From Meinhardsimonia xiamenensis (lineage in GTDB: Bacteria > Pseudomonadota > Alphaproteobacteria > Rhodobacterales > Rhodobacteraceae), in contig NZ_FNFV01000001.1 in NCBI RefSeq assembly GCF_900102905.1, forward strand, positions 689,501 to 753,500: a DNA stretch of 64,000 nt, written 5' to 3'. Each line of letters begins with the position of its first letter. The first letter of the stretch is position 1. The translations under genes and the position numbers were made by a program. The notes below the pieces were generated by a model. The model ran no database searches and was not told where the DNA came from. It saw only the letters and a program-made list of their open reading frames with translations. This document shows positions 9,030-17,402 of this stretch, one piece after another.

Positions 9030-9290
9030 TCAGTCGAGCCGGAAAAGCTTGTCGCGTGCGGTCTCTCCCGCGAGCAGCGTCAGCCGCGAGGGCGCCACGC
9101 CGAGGGCGCGGGCGAGCAGTCGGGTGACGGCCTTGTTGGCCTTTCCGGCCTCCGGCGCGGCGGTGGTCAAAACGCGAATCCGCCCGTCGGCAAGCGTCAC
9201 CGCCTCGCGCCGCGCCTTCGGCTGCACGCGCACGGCAAACGGCTTCCCCGGCTGCACATGCGCTGCGATTTCGGCAATCTCCCGTGCCAT
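9030..9290 (-). CDS. DUF167 (YggU-like) family protein
   Basis: An 86-residue protein of the DUF167/YggU family, small alpha/beta proteins of unknown function. Family marks are VRVQPKARREAV, LTTAAPEAGKANKAV and the lysine/leucine-rich tail ending in GETARDKLFRLD. The ATG at 9290 gives normal family length; an upstream in-frame start at 9449 adds unrelated residues. It is divergent from the DUF1989 gene and convergent with the small gene at 8649, with a dispersed repeat just downstream. Confidence 0.88.
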   Translation of the reverse strand: MAREIAEIAAHVQPGKPFAVRVQPKARREAVTLADGRIRVLTTAAPEAGKANKAVTRLLARALGVAPSRLTLLAGETARDKLFRLD

Positions 9291-9460
9291 TCGCTCCCTC
9301 CGCCGCGCTTGCGCGACCAGCCCCACAGTACCGCCGGGCCGCCTCCACGCAAGCGTCGGCGCCGGTCGCGGCGGCTTGACGCTGTCCGACCACCGCCCGA
9401 GAGTGCCGCACGAGCGGCGCCGGCGTGATGCCGGTGCCAGCAACGGCAAGGAGCTTCACG

Positions 9461-10312
9461 ATGCCCCACTCCCCGCCCCCCGACGCCGATGCCCGCCGCG
9501 CCGTGGCGCCCGTCATCTGCTACCCCGATGACACGCTGCCCCGGCCTGATCTTGCGCTCTACGCCCGCTTTCGCGCGGCGGCGTGGAAGACCGACGAGGT
9601 CATCGTGCCCCCGCGCGAGGGGCGCGCCTTTCGCGTGCCTGTGTGTGGCTTCTTCCGCATCACCTGCGTCGAGGGGCCGCAGGTCGGCGACCTCAACCTG
9701 TGGAACGCGGAGAACCTCTCCGAGCGCTTCTATTCGGGCAAGACGCGGGCGCTGCACGGCACGCATCTGAGCACCGGCGACCGGCTGTGGTCGTGCTTCC
9801 CCTGGCTGCGGCCGATGGCCACCATCACCGAGGACACGCTCGACTGGTACGGCTTCGACGCCTTCGGCGGCGGCGTGCATGACGTCATCGGCACGCGCTG
9901 CGACCCCTACACCCATTACCTCCTGTCGGGCGGCGAAATGTATCACCACTGCTGCCACTCGAACCTCACCCGCGCCATCGCCGCCGAGACGGGAGAGGAT
10001 GTGCGCGCGGCCGAGTTCCGCGTGCATGACGTGATGAATGTCTTCATGTGCACGGGCTTCACGCGCGACACGGGCCAGTATTTCATGAAGGCAAGCCCCG
10101 TCCGGCCCGGCGATTTCACCGAGTTCTTCGCCGAAATCCCGCTTCTGGGCGCGCTCAGCGCCTGCCCGGGCGGTGACTGCTCGGCGACCCATTCCTCCGA
10201 CGAGGCGGCCTGCTTCCCGCTGCTGGTGGAAGTCTTCGCGACGCCCGCGGAAGCGCTGGGCGACTGGGCGTCACCGCCGGTCAACGGCTACGACCGCAGC
10301 CACGGCGCCTGA
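9461..10312 (+). CDS. DUF1989 / urea carboxylase-associated family protein
   Basis: A 283-residue protein of the DUF1989 family (COG3665), whose members are often found with urea carboxylase or aminomethyltransferase-like genes. Key stretches are GDLNLWN, LHGTHLSTGDRLWS, a cysteine/histidine block MYHHCCHSNLTRA, and NVFMCTGF. The paired His and Cys residues suggest a metal site, which is inference. The ATG at 9461 has AAGGAG nine bases upstream; the earlier start at 9425 has no such site. No urea amidolyase gene is adjacent. It is convergent with the moeB-like gene, six bases apart. Confidence 0.85.
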   Translation: MPHSPPPDADARRAVAPVICYPDDTLPRPDLALYARFRAAAWKTDEVIVPPREGRAFRVPVCGFFRITCVEGPQVGDLNLWNAENLSERFYSGKTRALHGTHLSTGDRLWSCFPWLRPMATITEDTLDWYGFDAFGGGVHDVIGTRCDPYTHYLLSGGEMYHHCCHSNLTRAIAAETGEDVRAAEFRVHDVMNVFMCTGFTRDTGQYFMKASPVRPGDFTEFFAEIPLLGALSACPGGDCSATHSSDEAACFPLLVEVFATPAEALGDWASPPVNGYDRSHGA

Positions 10313-10317
10313 GCGCC

Positions 10318-11079
10318 TCAGATCCCCCCGCAATCGGGGCAGTCGGGGCGGCGGTGGATGGTGATGCTGCGTACCTCGGCATAGAGCGCGTCATAGATCA
10401 TCAGCCGGCCGGCCAGCGTCTCGCCCGCCCCCGTGATCGCCTTCACCGCCTCCACCGCCATCATCGCGCCGATGACACCCGGCAGCGGCCCCAGCACGCC
10501 CGCTTCGGCGCAGCTGGGCGCAAGCCCCGGCGCCGGCGCCTCGGGAAAGACGCAGCGGTAGCAGGGCGCGCCGCGGGCCGGGTCGAAAAGGCTGATCTGC
10601 CCCTCCCACTGGCTCAGCGCGGCGCCGATGAGCGGCACGCCCGCACGCACGCAGGCGGCATTGACCGTGTAGCGCGTGGCGAAACTGTCGCAGCCGTCGA
10701 GCACCAAGTCGTGACCGGCGAGCAGCGCATCGGCGTTCTCCTCCGTGAGTCGCTGGGCAAGCGGGGCAACCTCGATGAAGGAGTTGAGCGCGCGCATGGC
10801 CTCTGCCGCCGACTCCACCTTGGGCCGGCCGATCGAGGCTTCGCGGTGGATGACCTGGCGCTGCAGGTTGGTCTCCTCCACCACGTCATCGTCAATCACG
10901 GTGATGCGCCCCACGCCCGCCGCCGCGAGATAGAGGAGCGAGGGCGCGCCCAGGCCGCCTGCGCCGACCACCGCCACACGCGCGGCCTTCAGCCGGTTCT
11001 GCCCGGTGCCCCCGATCTCGCGCAGGATGATGTGGCGGGCGTAGCGCCTGAGCTCTTCGCTCGAAAGCGTCGCGGCCAT
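10318..11079 (-). CDS. moeB: HesA/MoeB/ThiF family adenylyltransferase
   Basis: E1-like enzyme that adenylates the C-terminus of a small sulfur carrier protein such as MoaD or ThiS. The 253 residues show the ATP-binding GAGGLGAPSLLYL loop (about 38-50), DDDVVEETNLQRQ, the region PSCAEAGVLGPLPG with a conserved cysteine, and paired zinc cysteines CYRC and CPDC. There is no C-terminal rhodanese domain, so it is the short MoeB form. Its ATG at 11079 overlaps the dut stop as TGATG, making it the last gene of coaBC-dut-moeB. Whether its partner is MoaD or ThiS cannot be told from sequence. Confidence 0.9.
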   Translation of the reverse strand: MAATLSSEELRRYARHIILREIGGTGQNRLKAARVAVVGAGGLGAPSLLYLAAAGVGRITVIDDDVVEETNLQRQVIHREASIGRPKVESAAEAMRALNSFIEVAPLAQRLTEENADALLAGHDLVLDGCDSFATRYTVNAACVRAGVPLIGAALSQWEGQISLFDPARGAPCYRCVFPEAPAPGLAPSCAEAGVLGPLPGVIGAMMAVEAVKAITGAGETLAGRLMIYDALYAEVRSITIHRRPDCPDCGGI

Positions 11080-11549
11080 CAGCGCCTCCCCGTCGATCCG
11101 AACCCGCCTGCGCCGCGCGTCGTCTCTTCCAGCCTGTCCACCTCGATGAGGACGGCCCGCGTGACCGGCGCCACCACCATCTGCGCGATGCGCTCGCCAT
11201 GGACAATGGTCACCGTCTCGCTTCCCAGATTGACGAGAATCACCCCCACCGGCCCGCGATAGTCGGCGTCGATGGTGCCGGGGCTGTTCAGCACCGTGAG
11301 CCCATGTTTCAGCGCCAGCCCCGAGCGCGGGCGGATCTGCGCCTCGAACCCCTGGGGCAGAGCCATGGCAAAGCCCGTGGGCACCAGCGCGCGCGCGCCG
11401 GGCGCAAGGGTGAGCCCGCCTTCGCGATGTTCAAGCGGGAGATTGGCGCGGATGTCGGCGCCCGCGGCGCCGGCGGTGGCGAAATCGGGCAGCGGCACCT
11501 CGGGGTCGGCACCCGGAAGCCGCATGAGCCGCACCACCACCTCAGCCAT
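11079..11549 (-). CDS. dut: dUTP diphosphatase
   Basis: Trimeric dUTPase that hydrolyses dUTP to dUMP, keeping uracil out of DNA. The 156-residue protein has all five motifs: [32 protein letters not shown] (with the catalytic Asp), ERIAQMVV, and [10 protein letters not shown] at the C-terminus. The ATG at 11549 overlaps the end of coaBC by eight bases. An upstream start in the same frame would only add residues inside coaBC. It is co-transcribed with coaBC and the moeB-like gene by the look of the overlaps. Confidence 0.97.
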   Translation of the reverse strand: MAEVVVRLMRLPGADPEVPLPDFATAGAAGADIRANLPLEHREGGLTLAPGARALVPTGFAMALPQGFEAQIRPRSGLALKHGLTVLNSPGTIDADYRGPVGVILVNLGSETVTIVHGERIAQMVVAPVTRAVLIEVDRLEETTRGAGGFGSTGRR

Positions 11550-12747
11550 CCTCGCCCAGCGCCTCGGCAATGCGCGCGGCGAGCCTTCGCGCGACCTCCT
11601 CCTTCGACATGCGCGGCCAGCTCTCCGCCCCCTCTGCGGTGATGAGCGTCACCGCATTCTCGGCACCTCCCATGATGCCGGTGGCCGGCGAGACGTCATT
11701 GGCCACGATCCAGTCGCAGCCCTTGCGCGCGCGCTTTTCCGTGGCGTGTGCAATCACATCGTGGGTCTCTGCGGCAAAGCCGATCACGAGCCGCGGCCGG
11801 CCCTCCTGCATTTGGGCGATGGTGGCGAGGATGTCGGGGTTCTCGGCAAACTCCAGCCTGGGCGGACGGCCCGAGCCGTCCTTCTTGAGCTTGGTCCCGG
11901 CCGCTTCCTTCACCCGCCAGTCGGCCACGGCGGCGGCAAAGACGGCGGCATCGACGGGCAGCGCCGCCTGCACCGCCTCGAGCATCTCGCGCGCGGTTTC
12001 CACCGGCACGATCTGAACGCCTTGCGGCGGCGGCACGCTCGCCGGGCCGGTGATGAAGGTCACCTCAGCCCCCAGCGCCGCAAGCGCTCGGGCGATCGCC
12101 GCGCCTTGCGCGCCTGAGGAGCGGTTGGCGATGTAGCGCACCGGGTCGATGGGCTCATGGGTCGGCCCCGAAGTGACGAGAATGCGCCTGCCCTCGAGCG
12201 GGCCGTCGGTAAGCGCCGCCTCGATGGCGGCGACGATCTCCATCGGCTCGGCCATGCGGCCGGGGCCGAACTCGCCGCAGGCCATGTCGCCCGCGTTCGG
12301 GCCGACCGTGAGCACGCCATCGGCAATGAGCGTGGCAAGATTGCGCTGCGTGGCGGGGTGCTGCCACATGCGCACATTCATGGCCGGAGCGATCAGAACG
12401 CGCTTGTCGGTCGCCATGAGCAGCGTCGAGGCGAGATCGTCGGCGTGTCCGCCGGCCATTTTTGCCATCAGGTCCGCCGTGGCCGGTGCAACCACCACCA
12501 GATCTGCCGCGCGGCTCAGCTCGATGTGGCCCATCTCGGCCTCGGCGGTGAGGTCGAAAAGCTCATCATGCACCGCCTCTCCGGCCAGAGCCGAGACCGA
12601 CAGCGGGGTAACGAACTGGGCACCGGCGCGCGTGAGAACCGGGGTCACCGATGCCCCGCGCTCGCGCAGCCTGCGGATGAGTTCGAGCGACTTGTAGGCG
12701 GCGATGCCGCCACCGATGATCAGAAGAATGCGCTTGCCCTGAAGCAT
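11542..12747 (-). CDS. coaBC: Bifunctional CoaBC: phosphopantothenoylcysteine synthetase/decarboxylase
   Basis: Two-step coenzyme A enzyme of 401 residues. The N-terminal flavin-dependent decarboxylase (CoaC) shows [32 protein letters not shown] and the PAMNVRMW motif. The C-terminal synthetase (CoaB) begins near [18 protein letters not shown] and continues [11 protein letters not shown] and [11 protein letters not shown] with the conserved lysine. The start at 12747 is an ATG immediately before the flavin domain. It heads the coaBC-dut-moeB operon. Nothing is unusual. Confidence 0.97.
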   Translation of the reverse strand: MLQGKRILLIIGGGIAAYKSLELIRRLRERGASVTPVLTRAGAQFVTPLSVSALAGEAVHDELFDLTAEAEMGHIELSRAADLVVVAPATADLMAKMAGGHADDLASTLLMATDKRVLIAPAMNVRMWQHPATQRNLATLIADGVLTVGPNAGDMACGEFGPGRMAEPMEIVAAIEAALTDGPLEGRRILVTSGPTHEPIDPVRYIANRSSGAQGAAIARALAALGAEVTFITGPASVPPPQGVQIVPVETAREMLEAVQAALPVDAAVFAAAVADWRVKEAAGTKLKKDGSGRPPRLEFAENPDILATIAQMQEGRPRLVIGFAAETHDVIAHATEKRARKGCDWIVANDVSPATGIMGGAENAVTLITAEGAESWPRMSKEEVARRLAARIAEALGEDG

Positions 12748-12809
12748 TTGGCCCTCCGCGCGCCAACGGGCGGCCAGCGGAGACTAGGCGCTCGCAACGG
12801 GCGTGACAA

Positions 12810-13634
12810 CTACTGGCGCCGGCGGAGTTCCTCGCACGGGTCGGGCCGGGGATGCGGCGGCGTGACCAGCCAGAGATCAAAGGGTGGTGTCTCGCCCTCT
12901 TCCGGCGGCGCTTCCAGCTGGCCGATCGACAGCACCGTGAGCTCGGGTGCGGCGCGCGCCAGCATCAGGGGCACGCCGCGATCGCGGCGGGCGTGACCGT
13001 TGCCGGTGATGACGACCACCGGCCCGCCGGTCTCGGTCATCGCCGCGATGACCGCGCGCGCAAGCGCAGCATCGCGCAACCGCTGCGCGGCGACCATGCC
13101 GGGCAGAAGGTCCTCGGGCAGGGCGTTGCAATGCGCCTCGGCCTGCTCGGCCTCGCGGAGTGCCTGCTCCTCTGCAGCGAGCGGCTCATCGAGCCCGAAC
13201 AGCGCCGCCGAGTCGCCCAGCACCGCGGCGGCCCCCTCGCGCACGGCCCGCCGCGCGGCCTCGCGCGGAACCGCGCCGCCGAACACGGGCAGGCCCCGCC
13301 CGGCGCGGAACACGGGAAGATAGATGCGGATGTCCGGCCAGCCTGCCGCGGACCAGCCCAGCAGTGCATCGAGAGGTTCGGGCGTGTCCACCAGCTCCGG
13401 TGTCAGCCGCCGGGCCTGCGCATCGGTCAGCATCTCGAAGACAAGGGCGCGGGGGCGCAGCGCCGCAATCACCGTGGCCTGATTGACGTGGTGAACGGGG
13501 TTGTCATGGACCTCGCCGACGATCACCACATCGGCCGGCGGCAGGGAGGCAAGCTCCTCTGCCGTGATCTGCCGCGCCTCGACCGGGGCCAGTGCCGCGA
13601 GCGCAAGCGTCAGGCCGGCCAGCGCCCGACGCAT
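12810..13634 (-). CDS. ChaN family protein
   Basis: A 274-residue ChaN-like protein (PF04187), a family that includes Campylobacter ChaN, which binds haem and is linked to iron uptake. It begins with a signal peptide ending near VEA (residue 20). The diagnostic GEVHDNPVHH is at 40-49, with FEMLTDAQ and VVVITGNGHARRDRG later. The region resembles EreA/ChaN folds with paired His/Glu. Its ATG overlaps the rpoH stop as TGATG, so it sits in the heat-shock sigma factor operon, which is worth noting. Haem binding is family knowledge, not shown here. Confidence 0.85.
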   Translation of the reverse strand: MRRALAGLTLALAALAPVEARQITAEELASLPPADVVIVGEVHDNPVHHVNQATVIAALRPRALVFEMLTDAQARRLTPELVDTPEPLDALLGWSAAGWPDIRIYLPVFRAGRGLPVFGGAVPREAARRAVREGAAAVLGDSAALFGLDEPLAAEEQALREAEQAEAHCNALPEDLLPGMVAAQRLRDAALARAVIAAMTETGGPVVVITGNGHARRDRGVPLMLARAAPELTVLSIGQLEAPPEEGETPPFDLWLVTPPHPRPDPCEELRRRQ

Positions 13635-14515
13635 CAGGCGAGAAACTCCTGAACCTCCTTCGACTGCGCCTCGAGCTTGCGCCGCATCTTGTCGAAAGCC
13701 TGCACCTCGAGCTGGCGGATGCGTTCCTTCGACAGGCCAAGCTCGTTGCCGAGGCTCTCCAGCGTGCGCGGAGGATCCTTCAGCTTGCGCTCGGTGACGA
13801 TGTAGCGCTCGCGCTCGGTCAGCGCACCCATCGCTTCCACGAGCCAGCCGCGCAACGTCGCGTTGTCATGCGCATGGGCAACCATCTCGGCGGTCTGCGC
13901 GTCCTCGTCCTCGATGGTCTCGATCCACTCGCGCCCGTCCTCGTCCGAGGCTTGGGTGGCGTTGAGCGAAAAGTCGGAGCCGGCGAGGCGACCCTCCATC
14001 ATCTCCACGTCGCGCAGCGGCACACCAACCTCCCGGGCGATGCGCTCGCGCAGCTGCTGCGAGTCGAGGCTCTCGCCACGCGCCATGGCCTCGCGCTCGA
14101 GCCGCGCGCGGACCCGGCGCATGTTGAAGAACAGGGACTTCTGAGAGGAGGTGGAGCCCGTGCGCACCATCGACCAGTTGCGCATCACATAGTCCTGAAT
14201 CGAGGCCTTGATCCACCACACCGCATAGGTCGAGAAGCGCACGCCGCGGTCGGGGTCGAACTTGTCGGCCGCCTTCATCAGCCCAAGCCCCGCCTCCTGG
14301 ATGAGGTCGTTCATCGGCGCGCCATAACGGCGGAACTTGGCGGCCATGGAGATTGCCAGCCGCATGTAGGCCGTCACCAGCCGGTGCAGCGCCGCCTCGT
14401 CACGGCGGTCGCGCCACGCGATGGCCAGCTCGCGCTCGGTCTCGGCGTCGAGAAGCTCCGCCTGCATCGCCAGACGCGAGATATCCTGATCGGGAAAATC
14501 CAGGGCCATGTTCAT
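13634..14515 (-). CDS. rpoH: RNA polymerase sigma-32 family factor (RpoHII-like)
   Basis: A 293-residue RpoH-family sigma factor. Region 2 contains DLIQEAGLGLMKAADKFD and RFSTYAVWWIKASIQDYV. The RpoH box appears as SQKSLFFNMRR. Region 4 is LTERERYIVTERKL with an HTH near SKERIRQLEVQAFDKMRR. Lacking a DnaK-regulation-type extended N-terminus, and given its acidic middle, it resembles the RpoHII paralogue of Rhodobacterales, which responds to singlet oxygen and other stress. The start ATG at 14515 has AGGGAG close upstream; 14509 is an alternative. An ECF-like promoter lies just upstream, and a ChaN-like gene is coupled downstream. Confidence 0.93.
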   Translation of the reverse strand: MNMALDFPDQDISRLAMQAELLDAETERELAIAWRDRRDEAALHRLVTAYMRLAISMAAKFRRYGAPMNDLIQEAGLGLMKAADKFDPDRGVRFSTYAVWWIKASIQDYVMRNWSMVRTGSTSSQKSLFFNMRRVRARLEREAMARGESLDSQQLRERIAREVGVPLRDVEMMEGRLAGSDFSLNATQASDEDGREWIETIEDEDAQTAEMVAHAHDNATLRGWLVEAMGALTERERYIVTERKLKDPPRTLESLGNELGLSKERIRQLEVQAFDKMRRKLEAQSKEVQEFLA

Positions 14516-14540
14516 GCTCTCCCTTTCCGCCCTTACATCC

Positions 14541-14570
14541 CTTATACGGGGCGGGCGGAAATTCCGTTCA
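14541..14570 (-). promoter_or_regulatory. RpoE/ECF-like promoter of rpoH
   Basis: On the minus strand, TGAACG at 14570-14565 and TATAAG at 14546-14541 are separated by exactly 18 bases. The predicted start would be about 20 bases before the rpoH ATG. The layout resembles the RpoE (ECF11) promoters of Rhodobacter, TGATCC-N18-TAAGA-like, under which rpoHII is placed in Rhodobacter sphaeroides. The -35 box differs at two positions. Confidence 0.5.
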
Positions 14571-14619
14571 CTTTTCCGCAACCAACCTAAGCACTCCTTT
14601 GCAAATTCAAAGGGAAACT

Positions 14620-15165
14620 ATGCAAACTTTACTGCCCGCGCTCAGTCTTGTGATCGGCGGTGCGCGCTCGGGCAAGTCGACCTTTGCCGAGCGGCTCGTG
14701 ATGGGCAGTGGACTTGCGCCGGTTTATGTCGCCACGGCGGAGGCGGGCGATGACCCCGAAATGGCGGCGCGAATCGCCGCGCACAAGGCGCGCCGGGGGC
14801 GGAACTGGCGCGAGGTGGAGGCGGGGCGCGCGCTTGGGGCGGCGCTCGGCGCGGCACGGCCCGGGGAGGCCGTGCTGATCGACTGCATCACGCTTTGGCT
14901 CACCGGCATCCTGCTGGCCGGGGATGATCTCGAGACAGCCGAGGAGGAGCTTCTCGCCGCCCTGCGGAGTTGCGCGGCGCCGGTCGTGGTGGTCTCCAGC
15001 GAGGTGGGGGCGGGCATCGTGCCCGAAAACGCACTTGCGCGGCGCTTTCGCGATGCGCAGGGGCGCCTGAACCAGACACTTGCAGCGCGCGCCGATCTCG
15101 CGGTGGCGGTCGTCGCCGGTTTGCCGCTGGTGCTCAAGGGGGCACTGCCGGAGGCGCTGCGTTGA
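14620..15165 (+). CDS. cobU: Adenosylcobinamide kinase / guanylyltransferase
   Basis: Bifunctional cobalamin enzyme (CobU, or CobP in the Pseudomonas naming) that phosphorylates adenosylcobinamide and then transfers GMP. The 181 residues hold the P-loop GGARSGKS at 13-20, ATAEAGDDPEMAARI, an IDCITLWLT strand, and VVVVSSEVGAGIVPENALARRFRD. The ATG at 14620 follows AAAGGGAAACT. Its end overlaps the start of a phosphoglycerate mutase-like gene, making a small B12 pair. No cobalamin riboswitch is visible in the 104-base divergent gap to rpoH. Confidence 0.94.
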   Translation: MQTLLPALSLVIGGARSGKSTFAERLVMGSGLAPVYVATAEAGDDPEMAARIAAHKARRGRNWREVEAGRALGAALGAARPGEAVLIDCITLWLTGILLAGDDLETAEEELLAALRSCAAPVVVVSSEVGAGIVPENALARRFRDAQGRLNQTLAARADLAVAVVAGLPLVLKGALPEALR

Positions 15166-15761
15166 GGCCCGCGCGGCTCTATCTCGTGCGCCACGGGCCG
15201 ACCCATGCCCAGGGCATGGTGGGCTGGACGGATCTGCCCGCCGATCTCTCCGACAGGGAGACCATCGCCCGGCTGTCGGCCTTTCTGCCGGCCGATGCGC
15301 CGGTCGTTTCATCCGACCTTGCCCGCGCCCGCGCCACGGCCGATGCCATCGCCGGCGCGCGCCCGCGCCTGCCCGACGAGCCGGGGCTGCGCGAGCTGAA
15401 TTTCGGGGCGTGGGAGATGCGCCGTTATGCCGAGATCGAGAGGGAGTCACCGGAACTCCTGCGCGATTTCTACGAGGCGCCGGGGCCCGTGCGGGCGCCC
15501 GCCGGCGAGAGCTGGGACGATCTCGCGGCCCGCGTCAACGCCACGCTCGACAGGCTGCTGCGTGCCAGGCGGGGCGGCGTGCTGATCGTCGTGGCGCATT
15601 TCGGCGTGATCCTCACCCAGGTCGCGCGCGCAGGCCGGCTCGATGCGCGCGCGGCTTTCGCTCACCGCATCGATCCGCTCTCTGTCACCATTATCGAAGC
15701 CGCAGGGGAAGCCGAGGCCGGGATGGGCTGGCGATTGCTGCGCGTCAATCACGCCCCCTGA
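15162..15761 (+). CDS. Histidine phosphatase, CobC-like alpha-ribazole phosphatase
   Basis: A 199-residue member of the phosphoglycerate mutase-like superfamily. It has the catalytic LVRHG with the phosphorylated histidine near residue 11, SSDLARARATADAI, the acid/base ELNFGAWE region, and the second histidine in VVAHFGVIL. The only start that keeps the N-terminal strand is a TTG at 15162, overlapping the cobU stop as TTGA. Adjacency to cobU favours alpha-ribazole-5'-phosphate phosphatase (CobC) of cobalamin assembly, but the superfamily is broad. Confidence 0.8.
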   Translation: MRPARLYLVRHGPTHAQGMVGWTDLPADLSDRETIARLSAFLPADAPVVSSDLARARATADAIAGARPRLPDEPGLRELNFGAWEMRRYAEIERESPELLRDFYEAPGPVRAPAGESWDDLAARVNATLDRLLRARRGGVLIVVAHFGVILTQVARAGRLDARAAFAHRIDPLSVTIIEAAGEAEAGMGWRLLRVNHAP

Positions 15762-15809
15762 GGCGCGGCAGCCACACCGGCCGCGGGCGCGGGGGTGATC
15801 GCGGCGGGC

Positions 15810-15845
15810 GGGTTAACCAAACCTAAAGGCCTGTTCAGTTAACCC
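15810..15845. promoter_or_regulatory. CtrA-like site and inverted repeat upstream of comM
   Basis: An 8-bp inverted repeat, GGGTTAAC at 15810-15817 and GTTAACCC at 15838-15845, flanks TTAA-N7-TAAA (15813-15827). The latter is one base from the CtrA consensus TTAA-N7-TTAA. It ends 33 bases before the comM start. CtrA control of competence-type genes including comM has been reported in Rhodobacter capsulatus, which gives the site context. Binding is not shown. Confidence 0.45.
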
Positions 15846-15878
15846 TTCCCCCGAAGGGCAGGAGGCGGGAGATGCCCC

Positions 15879-17402
15879 ATGGTCGCACGCACCTACACGG
15901 TGGCCTTCGAGGGGATCGAGGCGCGTCTTGTAGAGGTGCAATGCGTCCTCGCGCCGGGCCTGCCCGGCTTTTCCATCGTCGGGTTGCCCGACAAGGCGGT
16001 GTCGGAGGCGCGGGAGCGGGTGCGCGCCGCCCTCGCGGCGATATCCGTGGCGCTGCCTTCGCGGCGGATCACCATCAATCTCGCTCCCGCCGACCTGCCC
16101 AAGGAAGGTTCCCATTTCGACCTGCCGATCGCTCTGGCGCTTCTCGCCGCGCTCGAGGTGATTTCGCCGGAGGACGTCGAGGAGGTCGTGGCACTGGGCG
16201 AGCTGTCACTCGATGCGCGGCTGATGGCGGTCAACGGCGCGCTGCCGGCGGCGATGTGTGCCGCCGAGGGAGGGCGCAAGCTTGTCTGTCCGCAAGCCTG
16301 CGGGCGCGAGGCGGCCTGGGTCGGCGCCGCGCAGGTGATCGCCCCCGAAACCCTTGCCGCCGCCGTGCAGCATTTCACCGGGGTCAGCGTGCTGGCGCCG
16401 GCCGAGCCCGGCGAGGTGGTGGGGCATTCCTCCGGCCGCGATCTGGCCGAGGTGAAGGGGCAGGAGCGGGCCAAGCGCGCGCTCGAGATCGCCGCGGCTG
16501 GGCGGCACCACCTTCTGATGGTCGGCGCTCCCGGCTCGGGCAAGTCGATGCTGGCCGCGCGTCTGCCGGGCATCCTGCCGCCGATGAGCCCGGCCGAGGC
16601 GCTCGAGACCTCAATGATCCATTCGCTCGCCGGACTGCTCGATGAGGGCGGGATCTCGCGTTTGCGCCCCTTCCGCGAGCCGCACCACACCGCCTCGATG
16701 GCCGCGATCGTCGGGGGCGGGAAGGGCGCGAAGCCCGGCGAGGTCTCGCTGGCGCACAACGGGGTGCTGTTTCTGGACGAGCTACCCGAATTCTCCCGCG
16801 CCGTGCTCGAGACGCTGCGCCAGCCGATCGAGACGGGCGAGGTGGTGGTGGCGCGGGCGAATGCGCATGTGCGCTATCCGTGCCGCTTCATGCTGGTGGC
16901 GGCTGCAAATCCCTGTCGCTGCGGCCATCTCGCGGATCCGGCCCGGGCCTGCGGGCGCGCCCCGTCCTGCGGCGAAGATTACATGGGGCGCATCTCCGGC
17001 CCGCTGATGGACCGCTTCGACCTGCGCGTGGAAGTGCCCCCGGTGAGCTACGCCGATCTCGACCTTCCGGCGGGCGGAGAGAGCTCCGCCGCGGTCGCCG
17101 CGCGCGTGGCTGCGGCACGCGAGGTTCAGGCGGCGCGGTTCGCCGGCCGCAACGGGCTGCGCGTGAACGCCGATGCCGAGGGCGCCGTGCTGAGCGAAAT
17201 CGCCTCCCCCGACGCCGAAGGGCGCGCCCTCATCGCCCGTGTCGCCGAGCGTTTCGGGCTCAGCGCGCGCGGCTATCACCGGGTGATGCGCGTCGCGCGC
17301 ACCATCGCCGACCTCGACGGCTCGGAGCGCGTGCGCCGCCCGCACATTGCCGAGGCCGTCAGCTACCGCTTGCCCGAGCTGCGGGAAGCCGTTGCCGGAT
17401 GA
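15879..17402 (+). CDS. comM: YifB/ComM Mg-chelatase-like AAA+ ATPase
   Basis: A 507-residue ComM-family protein. ComM is a hexameric helicase that helps branch migration when incoming single-stranded DNA is integrated during natural transformation. It has an N-terminal Lon-like ChlI domain (FSIVGLPDKAVSEARERVRAA), Walker A GAPGSGKS near 216-223, Walker B VLFLDELPEF, and the FMLVAAANPCRCG sensor loop with cysteines, then a Mg_chelatase C-terminal part. The ATG at 15879 is 33 bases after a CtrA-like element. Its 3' end overlaps the convergent hydrolase gene by 44 bases. Confidence 0.93.
   Translation: MVARTYTVAFEGIEARLVEVQCVLAPGLPGFSIVGLPDKAVSEARERVRAALAAISVALPSRRITINLAPADLPKEGSHFDLPIALALLAALEVISPEDVEEVVALGELSLDARLMAVNGALPAAMCAAEGGRKLVCPQACGREAAWVGAAQVIAPETLAAAVQHFTGVSVLAPAEPGEVVGHSSGRDLAEVKGQERAKRALEIAAAGRHHLLMVGAPGSGKSMLAARLPGILPPMSPAEALETSMIHSLAGLLDEGGISRLRPFREPHHTASMAAIVGGGKGAKPGEVSLAHNGVLFLDELPEFSRAVLETLRQPIETGEVVVARANAHVRYPCRFMLVAAANPCRCGHLADPARACGRAPSCGEDYMGRISGPLMDRFDLRVEVPPVSYADLDLPAGGESSAAVAARVAAAREVQAARFAGRNGLRVNADAEGAVLSEIASPDAEGRALIARVAERFGLSARGYHRVMRVARTIADLDGSERVRRPHIAEAVSYRLPELREAVAG

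Noticed and set aside
10318-11079. ThiF/MoeB-like E1 as a phage-defence module with the DUF1989 gene
   Set aside because: The gene is coupled to dut and coaBC and looks like ordinary sulfur-carrier activation; the DUF1989 gene is on the other strand.
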